Below, piece after piece: positions 11,359 to 25,933 of a stretch of 64,000 bases of DNA (position 1 is the stretch's first letter; each line of letters opens with the position of its first letter). The notes beneath the pieces are model-generated. The model searched no databases and was not told the origin of the DNA. It saw only the letters and a list, made by a program, of their open reading frames with translations. A program made the position numbers and the translations under genes. The stretch lies in NCBI GenBank assembly GCA_003254885.1, contig QANT01007323.1, forward strand, positions 123,813 through 187,812, given 5' to 3'. This DNA is from Purshia tridentata. Lineage: Eukaryota; Streptophyta; Magnoliopsida; Rosales; Rosaceae.

Positions 11359-14300
11359 CATTGAGGTTGCCTTTTATGCATATAAATATCGCTAATACTT
11401 TCACTTTCTGATATAAAACATTAGAAATCAGCTTTATTGGGTTTGATTCAACCATGAAATTAACAATCCCAAAGATATACATTATGCCTTAGCTTTTCTT
11501 CTACTCCACCATCTCTCTTATCCCACCAAATCCATCTTACTAAAGCACACCAATGGCAGTTCTCAAAATTGCCACAGCAAGGATATGCTATTTGGAAGGC
11601 CATCATCATGAGAATCTCTCTCTCTCTCTCTCTCTCTCTCACATTGTTGTCATATGAGAGTGGGGCCAATGTACATAAAGAGAAAATGTGTTGTGAGATA
11701 GCAGAGGCAGAGGCAGCAACGTCAATTTTTAAGGTGATGACTAATACTATAGCTGATAGCTGGATTGTGCCCCCCCAACCCGCATTAATGCACACATCTC
11801 CTGGTGGGGCCCACAACCTTTTATATATATGCAGATCCATAATTTTATGCCAGGCTTTGTCCACTCCATCACCATCAAATTCACACCACCTATATATATA
11901 TATATATGATTATATGCTATGTGCATGGAATATTGATATATATATAGATCTGCGAAGTGGAGTATGCTCCTTTATGACACACCTTTCCATTTGTTTACGT
12001 CTTTCACTACTGGGGACCAATGCCTAATCAAGCATTCAAAGACATGATAGACATGGAGCTTGGATACTGGGATCCTCCATTTGGGTCAGCCCAGGCCCAC
12101 TCCTCTGGAAACTATAAATTTAATTTAAATCAGTGGGGCTGTCTGTCTCACGTTTCACACTTGTTAATTTCACAATACACACAGTAGGGCCAAGTCAGCA
12201 TACCATGTGGTATGATTCCTATGAACTAATACCTTGTCCTCATACCCTCTTCTCTTATTGTTTTTACAATAAGGACATCTATATATGCTGTCAAATTAAG
12301 TACACCCATATTTTCTTCTTTTCAATTTTTTTGGGGTCGGCAACATTATCTTATTCTCTCATGTGGGAGTTTGTGAGAATTAACTCTTCTGCAAGTATCT
12401 ACCACCTTCTTGAAATGTGACTCAACATATATCATATATCAATCAATACGTTAATTCCTGCAAAAATTATTACATGGGCCAACTCCGAAAGTTTTTTAAT
12501 TATATATCTTTTGTTTATTCAACTCATGAAGTGCCTCAAAAGGCACAGAAATCACAACCAAACATGAATCAATGTGTATGAAAACATGCAGAAAATATTA
12601 GGATACAGGTAATATTCAGGTTCTTGTTTGACCAGGCCAGAAAATTAAGACACCAGCCTTTTCTTTGACTTTGTCTTTATTTACTTTAATTATTATTGGT
12701 TTACTTAAATGTTCAGTTTACTTAGCTATGGCATACGTACTAGTAGTGCAGTGTTGCACGTTACCTCTAATTTATGAATATCTATAATGCTGGTCTGCAT
12801 AGTTAGTAGAGAACTCAGTTTTGGAGAAAGGTTAGGAATTAAAGAATATGGCATGCAATGCGATATGTTGGGATTGTGATTCGGTGACATGAAACAAATT
12901 TTTTGATTAATTAACTTGATATTCATATCCTTTGAGAGTCGCATGAGAAGCATCAAAATTGTAATTTGGGTTTAGTTCATACGTTTGCACACTTTGAGTG
13001 TATATATAATCTCCTTTCTATTAATTTTATTATTCAAATAATAACAGTGTAACGGGTCCAAAAATGGTAATCAATTAATTTTAAGAAGGTTCATGTACAA
13101 TACATGTGTTAATTGTCAACTACAAAATTAATAAATCTTGGATTGGATAGGGAGGCAAATGATGCACCACGTAGGTGGACATATATATATGTTTGTGATG
13201 ACAATAATTAATGGGTTGTGTGATGGGTTGTATTGCTCACTTATGCCATGTAGTACATAAGAACAAGGTCATAGCTAAAAATCCCCACGCAAGAATAAAG
13301 GCCAAAGATTTATTGCATTATTATTATTATTATTATTGTGAGTGGTCCGTCCTTGAATGATTATGAATAATGGACCATCAGAAAGTGAGTGATGCCCCCC
13401 AAACCAGTGGAGGCCATTGAAAGTTAATTTGGCCTAACATGTACCGATCGATGTTGAGCTCCAAATCCCACCTCAAAACCCCACTTGCACATTCATTTGT
13501 TTCTAATATAGGGACGCCCATAATGCCTAAATTGACAGCTTCGTTGGTAAAAAAACTTTCTTATTAAAACTTGCTACTTTATAATGATAAATAAATAATT
13601 TATTAGCGCAACAACCCAGTTAAAAGTTTTGAAAAATACTAGCATTTTTTATTTTATTTTTATTTTTTTAAACACTCTCGACTCTTCGACTAAATTTCTG
13701 GTGAGTCAATATTTTTTTTTTCAGCACAAAATTAAAATACGTAACACCACCTTCTAAAACATTCCTGTGAGAATTGAATTCAATGCAAAGTGCAAAGTGC
13801 AAACTACGCCTTTCGATTAAAAAATACAAAAAAATCAATGCAAAGTACGTACTAAAGATAAGGGAACCGAAAAGTACTAATATTATTCCTTTTTGCTTAT
13901 TACGATTAATATCTCTTGTCTTGAAGTTCACTATAAGACAAATTTTTAAAGCATTTCAAATCTGAATTGGCCTTTTCTTTTGTTCTTTTCTTCAACAACA
14001 GATCAACTCAAAACCTAAAGTTTCCCAAACATGTCCAACAAAAATACAAAAGTACTTTAAATAATAGAACACAAACTGACTCATATAGTCATATATCATA
14101 TCGATTTCAAATTCACTAGAAGACAACTTTTTGAAATTTTTGAATTGGTGAATAAATAGGGTTTAAGAAAATTGATCGTAGACCTCTTAAATTCTTCATA
14201 TGCATGCATTGTCCCTTTTTTTTAAGACGTGGAGTACTTTTCCAAGGTTGTTTAAAGAAAGTTCTTTCTCCTTATCTTATAAGAAAGGCTAATGTAATTT

Positions 14301-17300
14301 TCTCCTAATCTAATATGAAAACAACTTAATTAGTTTTCATTAATTATTACGCAACCAAAGTGCATGTGAATTGTGATCGATATATATGAGTTTGATGATA
14401 CATATTCATGATACAAATGATAACAATATAGATCATATCATGGGACCCACATTAAGTAGTTTGTTTGCTTATCGTCCTTAGATTGTGACTATAGCTTAAT
14501 TTGTTTGCTTTTTAACACAGACTTTACAGTTTTTCGATATTGTACCAAAATTAAGAAGAAAAATACAAATTCATTAGCGTACGTTTTATAACAAATGAAT
14601 AAATTGACTTATTAGCGTTAGACTTTTTAATTAGTTCAACCTTCATTTTCAATTGTTAGCAAAACATAAATAAAATAAAATAAAATAAAACTTGGCTTTC
14701 AATTTTCATATCTCAATCTGTAGTGAATGCTTGTTGTCAATGCCATTGATGGTACTGAGTCCTTGTAGCTAACTTAGCTTCATCACGCCTTAATTAATGT
14801 AGTAGCAAAATATGTGCCTCAATAGCGTGAGGAGACCGTACTACTGATCAAGACGCACATCTGAGAAATAAACAAATAAGTTAAATTAATTATTATAAGA
14901 TATATTAATTGAATTAAGTTGTGAACATGATATGATTCCTGAGCTGTTTTCCAAATTCTGGATAGAGTCAGAGAACCGTATTTCTAAAGAATATTATAAT
15001 AAAAGAAACGGTAACAGTCACCATCCAAATGAGGTTATGATGCCCAATAAACTATCTTATAAGCCAAAACATGCAAGCTTCTGATAATTAAATATGGACA
15101 ACTAATTATAATTTTTATATGTTCATGTAGTTTATATCAATCCCTAAAGAGAAGGTTACAATATAATAATGATACTATACATAAATAAATAAATATATTG
15201 TTATATTAGTGTGACAAGTCTCATGCTGGTCACAGAGGGACAAAAGATCCCAAATAAATGGGTCCAATTTTGGCAACTTCCCACGACAAATCTGCATCAT
15301 CCAATGTTGCTTTCAAGTGGACCATATCCATTAATAATTCATTAAATAATCGCTTTTTTTAGGGCATTTTATTCTCTTATACACCAACTTGGATAGCTAC
15401 TCCTACTGCTACACCTACAAGCTGACATGTATATCTACAAACTTACTTTAAACTATATAATTAATTTATAGGATTCAGTGGGAATTAAAATAATACCCAT
15501 TTTGAAACCCATATGCATATGCTGAATTAATTGACCTCAATTTGTTTATTTATATAATGTTCGTCATGGTTATTTGTTTATTCATGAAGCTGATGAAGTC
15601 GGACCAATGGATGCGCTTGTTACATCACACGGCACTTGGGTTAGCATAATCAACCGGCCATATACGACTTAAAGTATGCAATAACTTTAGAATTTCGATG
15701 CAAGATTTGTCTTTGATTAATTATCTTAATTAATTACTTAATTCGATCCCCCATATATATTATATATGGGATACAGAGCAACATGCATTCTTAATTTGTT
15801 CAGTTCAATATTGCTACTGTGGAGCAATTTGTCTTCAGCTTACCCAACAGCTAGCCCATAGTTTACTACATATTTTATTTATAAATTAAACTGATGTTCT
15901 ATAAAAGTTAATCGATCCTCTTTAATTCTTGACATGTATGATCATGTCACGATATGATTTTATTTATTTTTTATTAAGGCTAATATAACTAATTATCAGT
16001 CTTATCAGAAATTCTTGAAATTTGGTGATCAAATCCAACAACCAGATTCCGATCCAGCACATCATTTTATTAATTCTTCTTATATGCATAATTATCAACT
16101 GCTAGTTCGAACCTATCTCCGACAATTTGAAATAAGTTCTGCAAGAAATAATTTATTTTTTCACGTCACATGCGTTTATTAATTAATTGAATACAAATCC
16201 AGATATATGATCATAACATTCCCTAAAAAGTTATACTACAGTAAAAAATAAATTCGAAATTTTGTTAATCTTAATTAACTCGTGATAATGTACCATTTTG
16301 AATCTGGTAATTTGTTATTTTTTTCAAATACATTTACAAAATGTATGCATTTTAAAAAAAGCAAAAGCTTTTCATTAAGAACATATGAGAGTAATTAAGT
16401 GTGGTAATGAGTTAAAATTGTATATAGTCAGAATTTGATTGTCGCTAATAAAAACAAAAATGAAATGTTGAAAGGTTTAGGTAAGACTGGGAATTGATTA
16501 GAGGCAAAGTAGGCAGAAGGTGCATGTGATTAGGTTTTGCCTTAAGTAGCAGACTGCTGGAACCGACAGCTATTACGCCTATTGATGAGGAATAATGATG
16601 ACATATATATCATTCTCTAAATTAATTAACTAGCTACTGCTGTATTCATGGCTAATAAATTTTCCATTAATTCAAAGCTACTTAATTATGCTTTTCCACA
16701 ATCATGGTACGTACAATGGAATATGATCGAGCGTATGCGTGCATGCAATATGAAAGAAGCGTCTCGTCTTAATTAATTAATTATATCGAATTTTATTTGA
16801 GCTAGATATTATTTCCAAATGTATATGCACAAATATATTTATTAAACAAAAATCTAGGGTTAACTTTTACACAAGCACGGCCTCTGAACAAACACTACTG
16901 CTTTTTTTTCATCAAATAAACACTACTCTTTTGAAGTAGTTCTTTTACGGTTTTACGTACAAGGGAATTTGAATGTGACACCAAAGATGAAAGAACCTCT
17001 TAATTAATATACACATAAACATATACGTGGTCCTGCCAATTTATGTGTTTTTGCACTCTGCATATATGATTGATGAAAGCAAGGAATTAATGAGCGCCAT
17101 AGCAGATGCGTACACAAATAAACAGAACATTGAAAGAAAAAAAAAATAAAAGAAAATTCTAAATGACCCCAGCTGCTTTGAAGTTAGCAATTTAATTACA
17201 ATTTAATTTTTCCATTTTTCTCTTTCTCTCATCAACCTTTTGTTTTCAATACGTCATTCATAATTAGCACACATGTCATGTTCAACCCAATTGAATACCA

Positions 17301-20300
17301 TTAACTACCGAGGAATTTTGCTTTTTTTTTTCTTTTTTTTTTTCTTATTGCGATTATTTTAATGATATTTAGGAATATTCAAATTTGATGAGATCGATCC
17401 TTTTTAATTATAAAACATTAAGTGTACGTGGCTCTATCATGTACAATATTTCTCATTATACAATTCAATCACAAAGCAGAGTGTACCTTTTTTAACAATA
17501 AGTACGTCTTTCGTTTTTCAACCTAAATAATATACTTTTATTATTGCATGAAATGCATGCATTAACTAGCTAGCAATTATTTATTTACTTAAGAAAAAGG
17601 GCATGACCACTTTGACTTGACATTTTGGATCTAACTAATTGGCCGACAATTTTGTCTTCTTAGTCATTTTCAACTTATACCAAAGTAAATCTTGTGCTAT
17701 ATAATGGTTTAAAAGTCTTTGAATTCGATCACCCCAATGTTTGAAATAATTAATTTAATTATATACGTTTTTCTCATCTTGATAGCAAATAATATGTAGC
17801 AGCCCACACGTCTTCTCCAGCTACCCTCAATTTCAATCGTGCCATTTCTAATTAATTAAAACAATATCTTAAGTATAAAAACTCAAAAATTGAATTGTCC
17901 AAATTTCAATCAATTATTAAATTTTTAGAAGAATATTTTAGTCACAATAGGTCATATCTCATAATCAACTTGTTTAAGTTTTTTCATTAATTGGTTAGTG
18001 ATCCATAACATTGATCCACAATTTGATTTTATATATTTATCATTTCTACGAATGCATTTGATTTGAACTTTATTTGATTTGATTTTCCATATATGCCACA
18101 CCACACCTCACGTCATCAAAAGCCAAAATTAACTTTGTGATTGTGGCTTGAAAGGCGTCATAAAGCAAAATGGGTAGCACTGTACCAAGTCCATGATCAA
18201 AAGCTAGCTTAGTCAGATATGAAATTCTATATTTAATTAAGTAATGTCTATCGTCTGCTTGTCAATAAACAATAATAACAAATATTATATGCTTAATTCT
18301 CAGAAATTGTCCAAAGTAGATTGTCTTCTTTTTTTTATCTCTTTTGACATAAAGTTTATGCTATTCTCAATTTTACCGTTGTTTCTCCAACATAAGGTTT
18401 CACAAAGCATGGATGGGTAGAACCATTAACCCATCAAAGTGCCACAAATAAAAAAAATGAAAAGATGATTGTCTTTGGTCGCTTTCTGAAGCAGTGTTCG
18501 TACATATATAGATGTAAACGCATCATACCTGACGTGCCTCACACTAAAGTCATTAAATCTGAAGTGGGTGTGTGACATAGCTTTCAGCTTTATTTCAAAA
18601 TACATATATATGCAATTTATTAAGTAATCACTGTAATATATACCTGCAGTAGCTGCATTAGTATATATTAATCTCCCAATTATATATAATATCCTTCTTT
18701 AAAAAAATTAAAAAAACGTGTCCCCGTTCTGAAAATGTATAGTTGATTAACAATGACACATTGCCATAATGGTGTGCAGGTGAGATGTATTGAAGAACAA
18801 AATTGTATATTTTCAAAGGTTTTTTATGCAGTACACTGCAGAGTGTGGTTGAAAGTTGAATTGTATGGGGATGATGATGTTTGTGTTTTGGCTTTAAATG
18901 GTAAAATCATGGGGACACACACATCAAGCACATTCGTTTAAATCAAGAAAAGCTTGTCATTACAAGTTAAGGCTTTCCTGGTCAAAGAAAGAGACAAGTA
19001 GATTGAGGTAATGCTTGAATTGAAAAGCAAAGAAAAAAAAATTACAAATTAACAAATGGGTTACATTTTTCTTGGGTTTTGATTTGGAAAAGACAGAGAG
19101 ATACATCAATTTTTGACTAGACCCCAAGATGGGAATAACCCTTATTCAAAAAGGAACATAACCCTATTATACAATCATATCATTGAAAGCTTGAAAGCAA
19201 AAGATTTGGCCCACAATTCCAGGGTGTAACATAATTTTGATGAAGTACGTGACTAGTGACCACACTATAATGGCTATAATATGCACAAGTTTTCTCTATC
19301 AATCCATGTTTGTCCTGCAGCCTCCAATAGAGAAATTCCAAGTAAGTGACATATGTCAATGTCTCAATCAGTTTGGCTCCCATTTGGTGTTTGTTGTGTT
19401 GTGAAACAGATTGATATATATACAAATGTATTTCATTGAATTCGTTTTTACATGCTGCATTAATATTGTTTGTCAAATACACAAATGAAGAATGGGATAG
19501 AATTTAGTGGAAGCTTGCGGTGTACAAAGTTTGCGGCCAAGAATAATATTTATATGAACCCATCAATGGCCAAATGGATTGTCAATTTATACCTCATATA
19601 TTGTGAAAAGGAACAAGGATGAGTGGAGGATTTCAACTATTTATTTGACAAACATAATAAGGTGCGTCTAAAGTTGGGAACCAAATTCGTTGGACAAAAT
19701 CATTTTCCAACTATTTTCTTTCTCTCATTCTAGACTCTACGCTAATAAATCGAGAGGAAAAAAATAATATATTATCGTAGGAATCGAAGAGCACCGTCCA
19801 CCTCAACGGCAATATAAATTTTAAAGTTACAAAATGCTTAATACAAAATAAGTCTTAACAAATTATTAATTTCAACCGCATAGATTCAATCGAATTGTTG
19901 AGGCATGTTTAGCTAGGCAAAATTTGAAGAATTTATATTCGAGTAATGTCATGGTTTTTAATCAAAATTCTTTATTTATTTTTTTGTCATAAATTTAAGG
20001 TGCGTGTGGTATTCGCCATGCAATATGCATAATTGCATACTCAATATTTCTCAATGTCATGAGAAACGACTGAGTATTAATTAATATTTGAACCAACTGC
20101 ATTTGGAGAAATTTCACATTAAACCATTGATTAAGAATTCAGGCGGCGGCATTCATGAACCCGACATAGTGGTGTCGAATCATTTGATCTCAATGAGCGA
20201 CCTAATTTTTCACTAGTTGGGTGTGTTTCTTTTTGAATTAGGTCAATAATCACGATTAATTAAGCATATGCCCATAAATTACGGATTTCATGACTATGGA

Positions 20301-23300
20301 GGGACCAAGTTCTCCTGTTTGCTTTAGTATAAAAGCATAAAAACTTTATCAATGACTTCCCTTTCACTACCTATGATCATTTAGCTACCCACGTCATAAA
20401 AAAGTCCATCTCCAATCTCGTATACAAGATAACATATATTACCTAATAGATCAATCATAATATGAGTATAATATAGTTTTTTTAACAAATAGTCTAATAT
20501 ATTATGTTGAGAATTTATAAATATAAATACATGTTTAAATTTGTATATTATCTATATAATAGTTTAACTGAATATTATTTACGATTGAATTCATAGTCCG
20601 ATAACATAATAAATCAAATTTAATATAATAAGTGATAAGAAATTCAATATATTGTGCCCATTAGGCCAATGAAGATGGAACTTAATTTTTATGGATGCTT
20701 AATTAGTTTCATCATTTGGTTTTTAGTTTTTTGAGCAAGATATAATCCAAGTGGGTGTGTAATCATAGTCCTTATATATGATTCAGAAAAAGAGATCATA
20801 TGCTTCTTGGTCATCAGAACCACTATATATATATTGAGATGCTCTCTCACATCATGAGATATATATATATATATCTTCTCTAATTGTGGTTCCCACATTT
20901 GAAAACTTTTAAGAATCGTCATGGGATCTTCCAGGTGGATGGCATGAAAAACCAACCTCCGCAGATATATATATATAAAGCAGAGATAAAGAGCAGGCAT
21001 GGCCGACCTAGCCAGTGGCCATTGATATATTATATATATATATATATATGAAAAGAGAGAAGCAATTCTAGGAACTTCCTTTCTTGGAAACTTCTAAGAA
21101 ATATAATTAATTGTTATTGAGAAGCTTTAATAAATTAGGTAAAATAATTGTGGTATAAACACACTATTTTTATTCCACGTAGAAATCATAATGACTATAA
21201 AATAGACACAAAGTTATATAGAGTACTCTACCACTATGTATGTTCCCTCTATCTTAAAAAGCTAATATGCACAAAAAAATAAAATATTTAAAAAACATTA
21301 TATAATAGTATCGGAACTTAGCTTTTTCTATAATGTGCTAATTATAATCTGCTAAGATGGCCAAGAACTTTATCGATCTTTAGTTTCCTAGCTTGCCCTT
21401 TTTCACATACTCCAAGCCCATAGTTTATTAAGTACTTTATGGCATTGATGAATTAGAAATCCAACATTAATTATATAGTATTTGCATACTTTAATAATTA
21501 ATACTAAGTTACTAATATATGTAACAATCTTTACAATGTACGTAGCAAATATACGATAATCCATGTATGGGTTTTCATCTATCTCCCTCTTTTATCTATA
21601 AATTTATGCTTTCTTTTTAATTAATTATATCGATCTATATTTGTCTTTGCCCTTATTTTCTTTTGAGGGGGTTAAAGTGATGCATAAGTTTGAAGGGTGA
21701 TCCCAAATGGGATATGATTTGTATGCAAGCAATAATGGAAGGAATGAAAAAGAGAGATGAAGAGATGAGGGATAGTGGATATGGGAATCCATCTGTCTAC
21801 ATTTATATTTGCTATCCATCTTTTTGGTGGCAACTTCTTTTCTTTGATTTCTTTCCCTTTCTTTAAGTTCTCCTTTTCTTTTCATTCAATTGTGCGTGTT
21901 TGTGGGAATAAAGAAGATGTTAGATAGTTTCAGACAAGGTGGGGTTACTGTTCTATCTATTTCAGTCTGGTCAATACCCCATAATTTGCTTGCACAATTT
22001 CTGGTGTGGCCCTCCTATTCAATTTTGGTGTCTGAAAAATTTAGGTGCCAATAATTTCACTACTGCTCTTTTTTCGGGTACAACTTCACCCTTGACTTTG
22101 ACCCCAAGTTAATATTTTTGTGCAGGTTGTCAAAATTGGTAGGACTTTGATTAAGAGAAAATGCAATGAATATTTCTTGTACTTGTTAGGAAGGAAAATT
22201 AATTGGTGCTATAAATAAAAACAAATTATTTGGGACTTGTTAGGAAATTAAGGTAGATGAGAGATTTAAAATTAATTCCTAGCATTACTTAACCTAAATT
22301 TCAAGAAGTCGGCATTGTGATATGAATGCATTTTAAGAAAGAAAATCACCCATATTATTATTAATGATATGTTTGTTGCAGATTTCACAATTAATTAAAT
22401 GGATCTTAGAAGATATAACCTACTCAATATACATATACACAGCTTGTGTCCAAAAAAAAAAAGAGAAAAAAGTGTATTACACAGCCTTTGCCTGTGACCT
22501 TCCCTTCTCAAATAGGTATTGTTTCATAATCCAGATTAGGATACCGCAACTCCACTATATAATATATAATTCAAATCAATCATAAATTAGCTTTGCCATC
22601 CCAAAAAGGCAGCATCTGTGATATGCTGAAATTTTACAGCAGTGGTAAGTTAATAATTATTGTAGAATTTAAGTGAATAATTTTACAGCAGTGGTAAATA
22701 AATACTTATTTGTTAAAAATATTGACATAAAAGTTATATGGAATGGATCGAGCGATAAATAGTGACCTAGACATTTAATAAGAAAATACAGAAATCTTTT
22801 TAAATTAGAGTTAAGTAATATTATAACAATCGGATCTGGTTTTTGTTTATTTTGAAAGAATTAGCTAGCCAAACTCATGAAACCGATTTAGGAAGAATTA
22901 ATATTTTCTTCTAAGCACTTACCTAGAAACAACTGCCCTTTTATTATGACATACAAAGGAAAGAACAGTGTTGGAAAGTACTTCACATGGGAAAAGTTGT
23001 GTTTTACAATAAAAGAGATGAGCATATATACAAACAATACAACTCTCAGAATGGTCTCAATGCATGGACTTTATATGAAGGGAATCTTTATATGACAAGT
23101 CCAATTTGTTCTTTCTTTTTTTGGATAAAAAAATTATTCCAAGTTTTATAGGGACCATAACCCCATTTACCCTAGTCCATTGTTTAGTAAAGTAAACAAA
23201 ATTAAAACGATAGGATTTACTTATGATTTTAAAACACATGGTTAAGGAACCTTAATGCGAATGATATTAGAGTAAATGATAATAAAAAAGAATAATATGG

Positions 23301-23689
23301 TGCTGGCTTGATATCTCAAAGGGTGAAAGAGTTAGGCAATTTATTGCAAAAGAAGATTTTATAGGCCTTAAGCTAAAATTAATCACATGTCCTCGAGGCG
23401 TAACTTCGTAAGCAATAATTAATTGGCATGCACTTGTTCAACCCTATATCTTAAAATTGTTCATGCATATATTGCATACACGGTACATGTAGGTGAAACC
23501 TCTTAAGTATTGTAAACCCCAATGGCTTTTATTAATTTTATAAACCAATGTTTGTATAATATATATACAACCTCCAAGGCTCCAAGCAATAATAAAAAAG
23601 TGTTTATGAAAGGACTAATCATAGATTATACTATAAGTACCATTGGCTAAAGACAAAACCCCCCACACTCCAAAAGTTTGAAGCCATCA
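11359..23689. other. Gene-poor AT-rich intergenic DNA
   Basis: About 12 kb with no recognisable protein domain, tRNA or rRNA. It contains (CT)n at about 11613-11641, several (AT)n tracts (about 11890-11907, 20861-20873, 21030-21048), a TTA repeat at about 13316-13337, and a short near-repeat (ttttacagcagtggtaa at about 22631 and 22681). The small open frames here lack conserved motifs, and some run through microsatellites. Confidence 0.5.
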
Positions 23690-24340
23690 TTTAATGTTGA
23701 CCCCTGGCCTCGATTTCACAACACGCCCATTCCCAGCAGCACTGTAGTGTACCGTGGACCCGTCCCACACCAAATAACTCACCCCCCCATTCCCTGGTTG
23801 TCCGTACACGGAGACCGGACCACTTAAAGAAGGGGACAAGGTAGCTAAACAGGGAAACCGCAATGAAACGGAAATGCGGGTCCCACCCCCTTGTCCCCAC
23901 CTCCACCGCACAGACGTGGGTCCCACATACATGGCTAGTGGGGTCAACTATTACTGTCCGTTCACACCCCCACCCCGCTTCACACGTGCGACGTGGTAGG
24001 GGGCCCCCGCTCAAAACTGAAGGTCACGTACACAACGAGCGCTATGGAGGATAGGATGGACTGGACTGGACGGGACTGACTGTACTGTAACCCTCTGTGC
24101 TGACGTGGTGACCCTCTGCAAGGACACCGTGCACCGGAAACGTGGCAGTTATGCTGCATGTCATTTACTGCAAGGAGAATCCACAATTCACAGCAAAAAA
24201 CCATCCTTTGCTGTCACTTTCCCTAAAATGCCCTTACGGACCCTGTAAGTTTGGCCCTATTACGGAAAGCCCACCTCAAATCCAAAAGCAAATCACACAG
24301 GATGGAGGGTCATTGTTCTGGATATGGAAAAATCAGCCAA
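23690..24340 (+). promoter_or_regulatory. GC-rich block with clustered ACGT-core boxes upstream of the BOI-type gene
   Basis: A sharp rise in G+C inside AT-rich DNA, 350-1000 bases before the BOI-type start codon. ACGT-core (G-box/ABRE-like) motifs occur at about 23912 (gacgtggg), 23981-23996 (cacacgtgcgacgtgg), 24022 (tcacgtac), 24101 (tgacgtgg) and 24139 (aacgtggc). Such clusters are typical bZIP/bHLH-bound, ABA- or light-responsive promoter segments (general knowledge). Regulation of the downstream gene is inferred from position. Overlapping open frames on both strands are probably by-products of base composition. Confidence 0.5.
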
Positions 24341-24561
24341 GAAATTAAATGAGAGCAAATCTGACAAAATCTGTCACTTCCATGTTTTGTAATATGCTTT
24401 TATAATTATTTTTTGGAGAAAAGTTTTATAAATAAATGGGATTTTCTATGTTTTGGACCACTATAACTTTTTCCCTCTCTAAAAAGAAGAAAGGGCCTCC
24501 TCCTCCTATTAAAATCATTCAGAGTCCCTAGTCGCCAACCTCTATTGCGTGCTCTCTTCCT

Positions 24562-24601
24562 CATCCATTCTCCATTCTCCATTCTCCATTATCCATTCTC
24601 T
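24562..24601 (+). repeat. Short heptanucleotide repeat (CATTCTC-like) in the BOI-type leader
   Basis: About five imperfect cattctc units lie roughly 90-130 bases before the start codon, probably within the promoter or 5' UTR. Confidence 0.75.
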
Positions 24602-24693
24602 CATCTCTATAAACTCCCATTCTATTTCTCTCTCACAACAAAATTTGAGCTTCAAATCACAACAAAAGTATAGCAGCACCAACTTTGTTGTTC

Positions 24694-25933
24694 ATGGCAG
24701 TTGAAGCTCAACAGCACCACCATGCGATTCTTGTCCCACATCAGTTAATCCCAAATAGGTACTTATAACAAGCCTTTTCCAATTTTTTGGTACATCGTTT
24801 TCGCTTGATTTTCAGTTTTTTGACATGGGTGTGATTGATTTTTGTAGAGATTTCATGAAAACAAACCAAGCAAACGGGAACATGTACAATACCCAGATGG
24901 ATTCTGGTCTGCTTTTGGGCTCAACAACAATGCCAGAGAGCAATTTCTTGCCCATGTACCAATCCCCTGTTTGTGATCAACAAGCTGCTAAGGCTTCGTT
25001 GAACAGGGCAGACAGTGGGCTCACGTACAACAACGTTTCAGGTCCTAGAAAGCGGCCTAGAGACTCTTTAATCAATGACTTCAACAACAACAACAACGCT
25101 TTCACAGTGTCTCAGAAGGCCAAAATGTCTGGTGGGTCATCGTTTTTCGACCATGACATTGCCTTCCAGATCCAAAATCAGCAGTCTGAGATCGACCGCT
25201 TCATCGCCCAACATGTAAATTTCCCTTCTTTACTAAATTTACAGATTTTTTTTTAATTTTTTTTTTTCAGACAGAGCATTGTTTGGAGATTATGAATTTT
25301 TATTTTTATTGTCCTTTCTGATTTGGATTTTTATGGCTATTTTGACAGACGGAGAAAGTGAGACTGGACCTCGAAGAGCAGAGAAAGCAGCAATCAAGAA
25401 TGTTGGTGTCGGCAATCCAAGAAAGGATTGTGAAGAAACTGAAGGAGAAGGACGAGGAGATACAGAGGATGGGAAAGCTGAATTGGGTTCTTCAAGAAAG
25501 AATCAAAAGCCTATTCGTTGAGAATCAAATATGGAGGGACTTGGCACAGACAAACGAAGCCGCGGCCAATTCTCTACGCACCAATTTAGAGCAAGTGCTC
25601 GCGCACGTTACCGAGGAGCAAAATGCTGGCCGCCTCCCGGCGGTGACGGCAGCGGCAGCTGTGGCAGATGATGCCGAGTCGTGCTGCGGTAGCCACGATA
25701 TAGGGAGGGATGTCGAGGCCGAGGACACGGCGGCAGGTCGCGGAGATGCGCCGGTTGGCGGTGGCGGAAGTGGTGGGAGTAGGAACTGTAGGAGGTGTGG
25801 GGTGAGGGAGTCAAGGGTGTTGTTGTTGCCATGCAGGCATCTATGCCTGTGTACAATGTGTGGGTCCACCCTTCCCAATTGCCCAGTATGTAACTCTGTC
25901 ATCAATGCCAGTGTGCATGTTAATTTCTCTTAG
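24694..25933 (+). CDS. BOI/SBP1-type RING E3 ubiquitin ligase
   Basis: Three exons, 24694-24758, 24848-25214 and 25349-25933, encode 338 residues. The layout is that of BOI-related (S-RNase-binding-protein-like) ligases: a poorly conserved N-terminus with KRPRDS, a helix starting in exon 2 (FDHDIAFQIQNQQSEIDRFI) that runs into a coiled coil in exon 3 (VRLDLEEQRKQQSRMLV to about residue 220), a Gly/Ala-rich linker, and a C-terminal RING. Likely zinc ligands are C291, C294, C306, H308, C312, C315, C322 and C325 (CRRCGVRESRVLLLPCRHLC, then CPVC). Such proteins catalyse ubiquitin transfer and in Arabidopsis act in pathogen, cell-death and gibberellin responses (family knowledge). The start MAVEAQQHHH is a short first exon typical of the family. 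A GC-rich ACGT cluster lies upstream. The gene looks intact. Confidence 0.92.

Noticed and set aside
20840-21050. (AT)n runs that could fold as hairpins
   Set aside because: Simple (AT)n microsatellites, common throughout the window; no evidence for a miRNA or terminator.
23687-24348. Overlapping open frames of 60-107 codons on both strands
   Set aside because: They lie in the GC-rich block where stop codons are rare, show no domains, and overlap each other on both strands.
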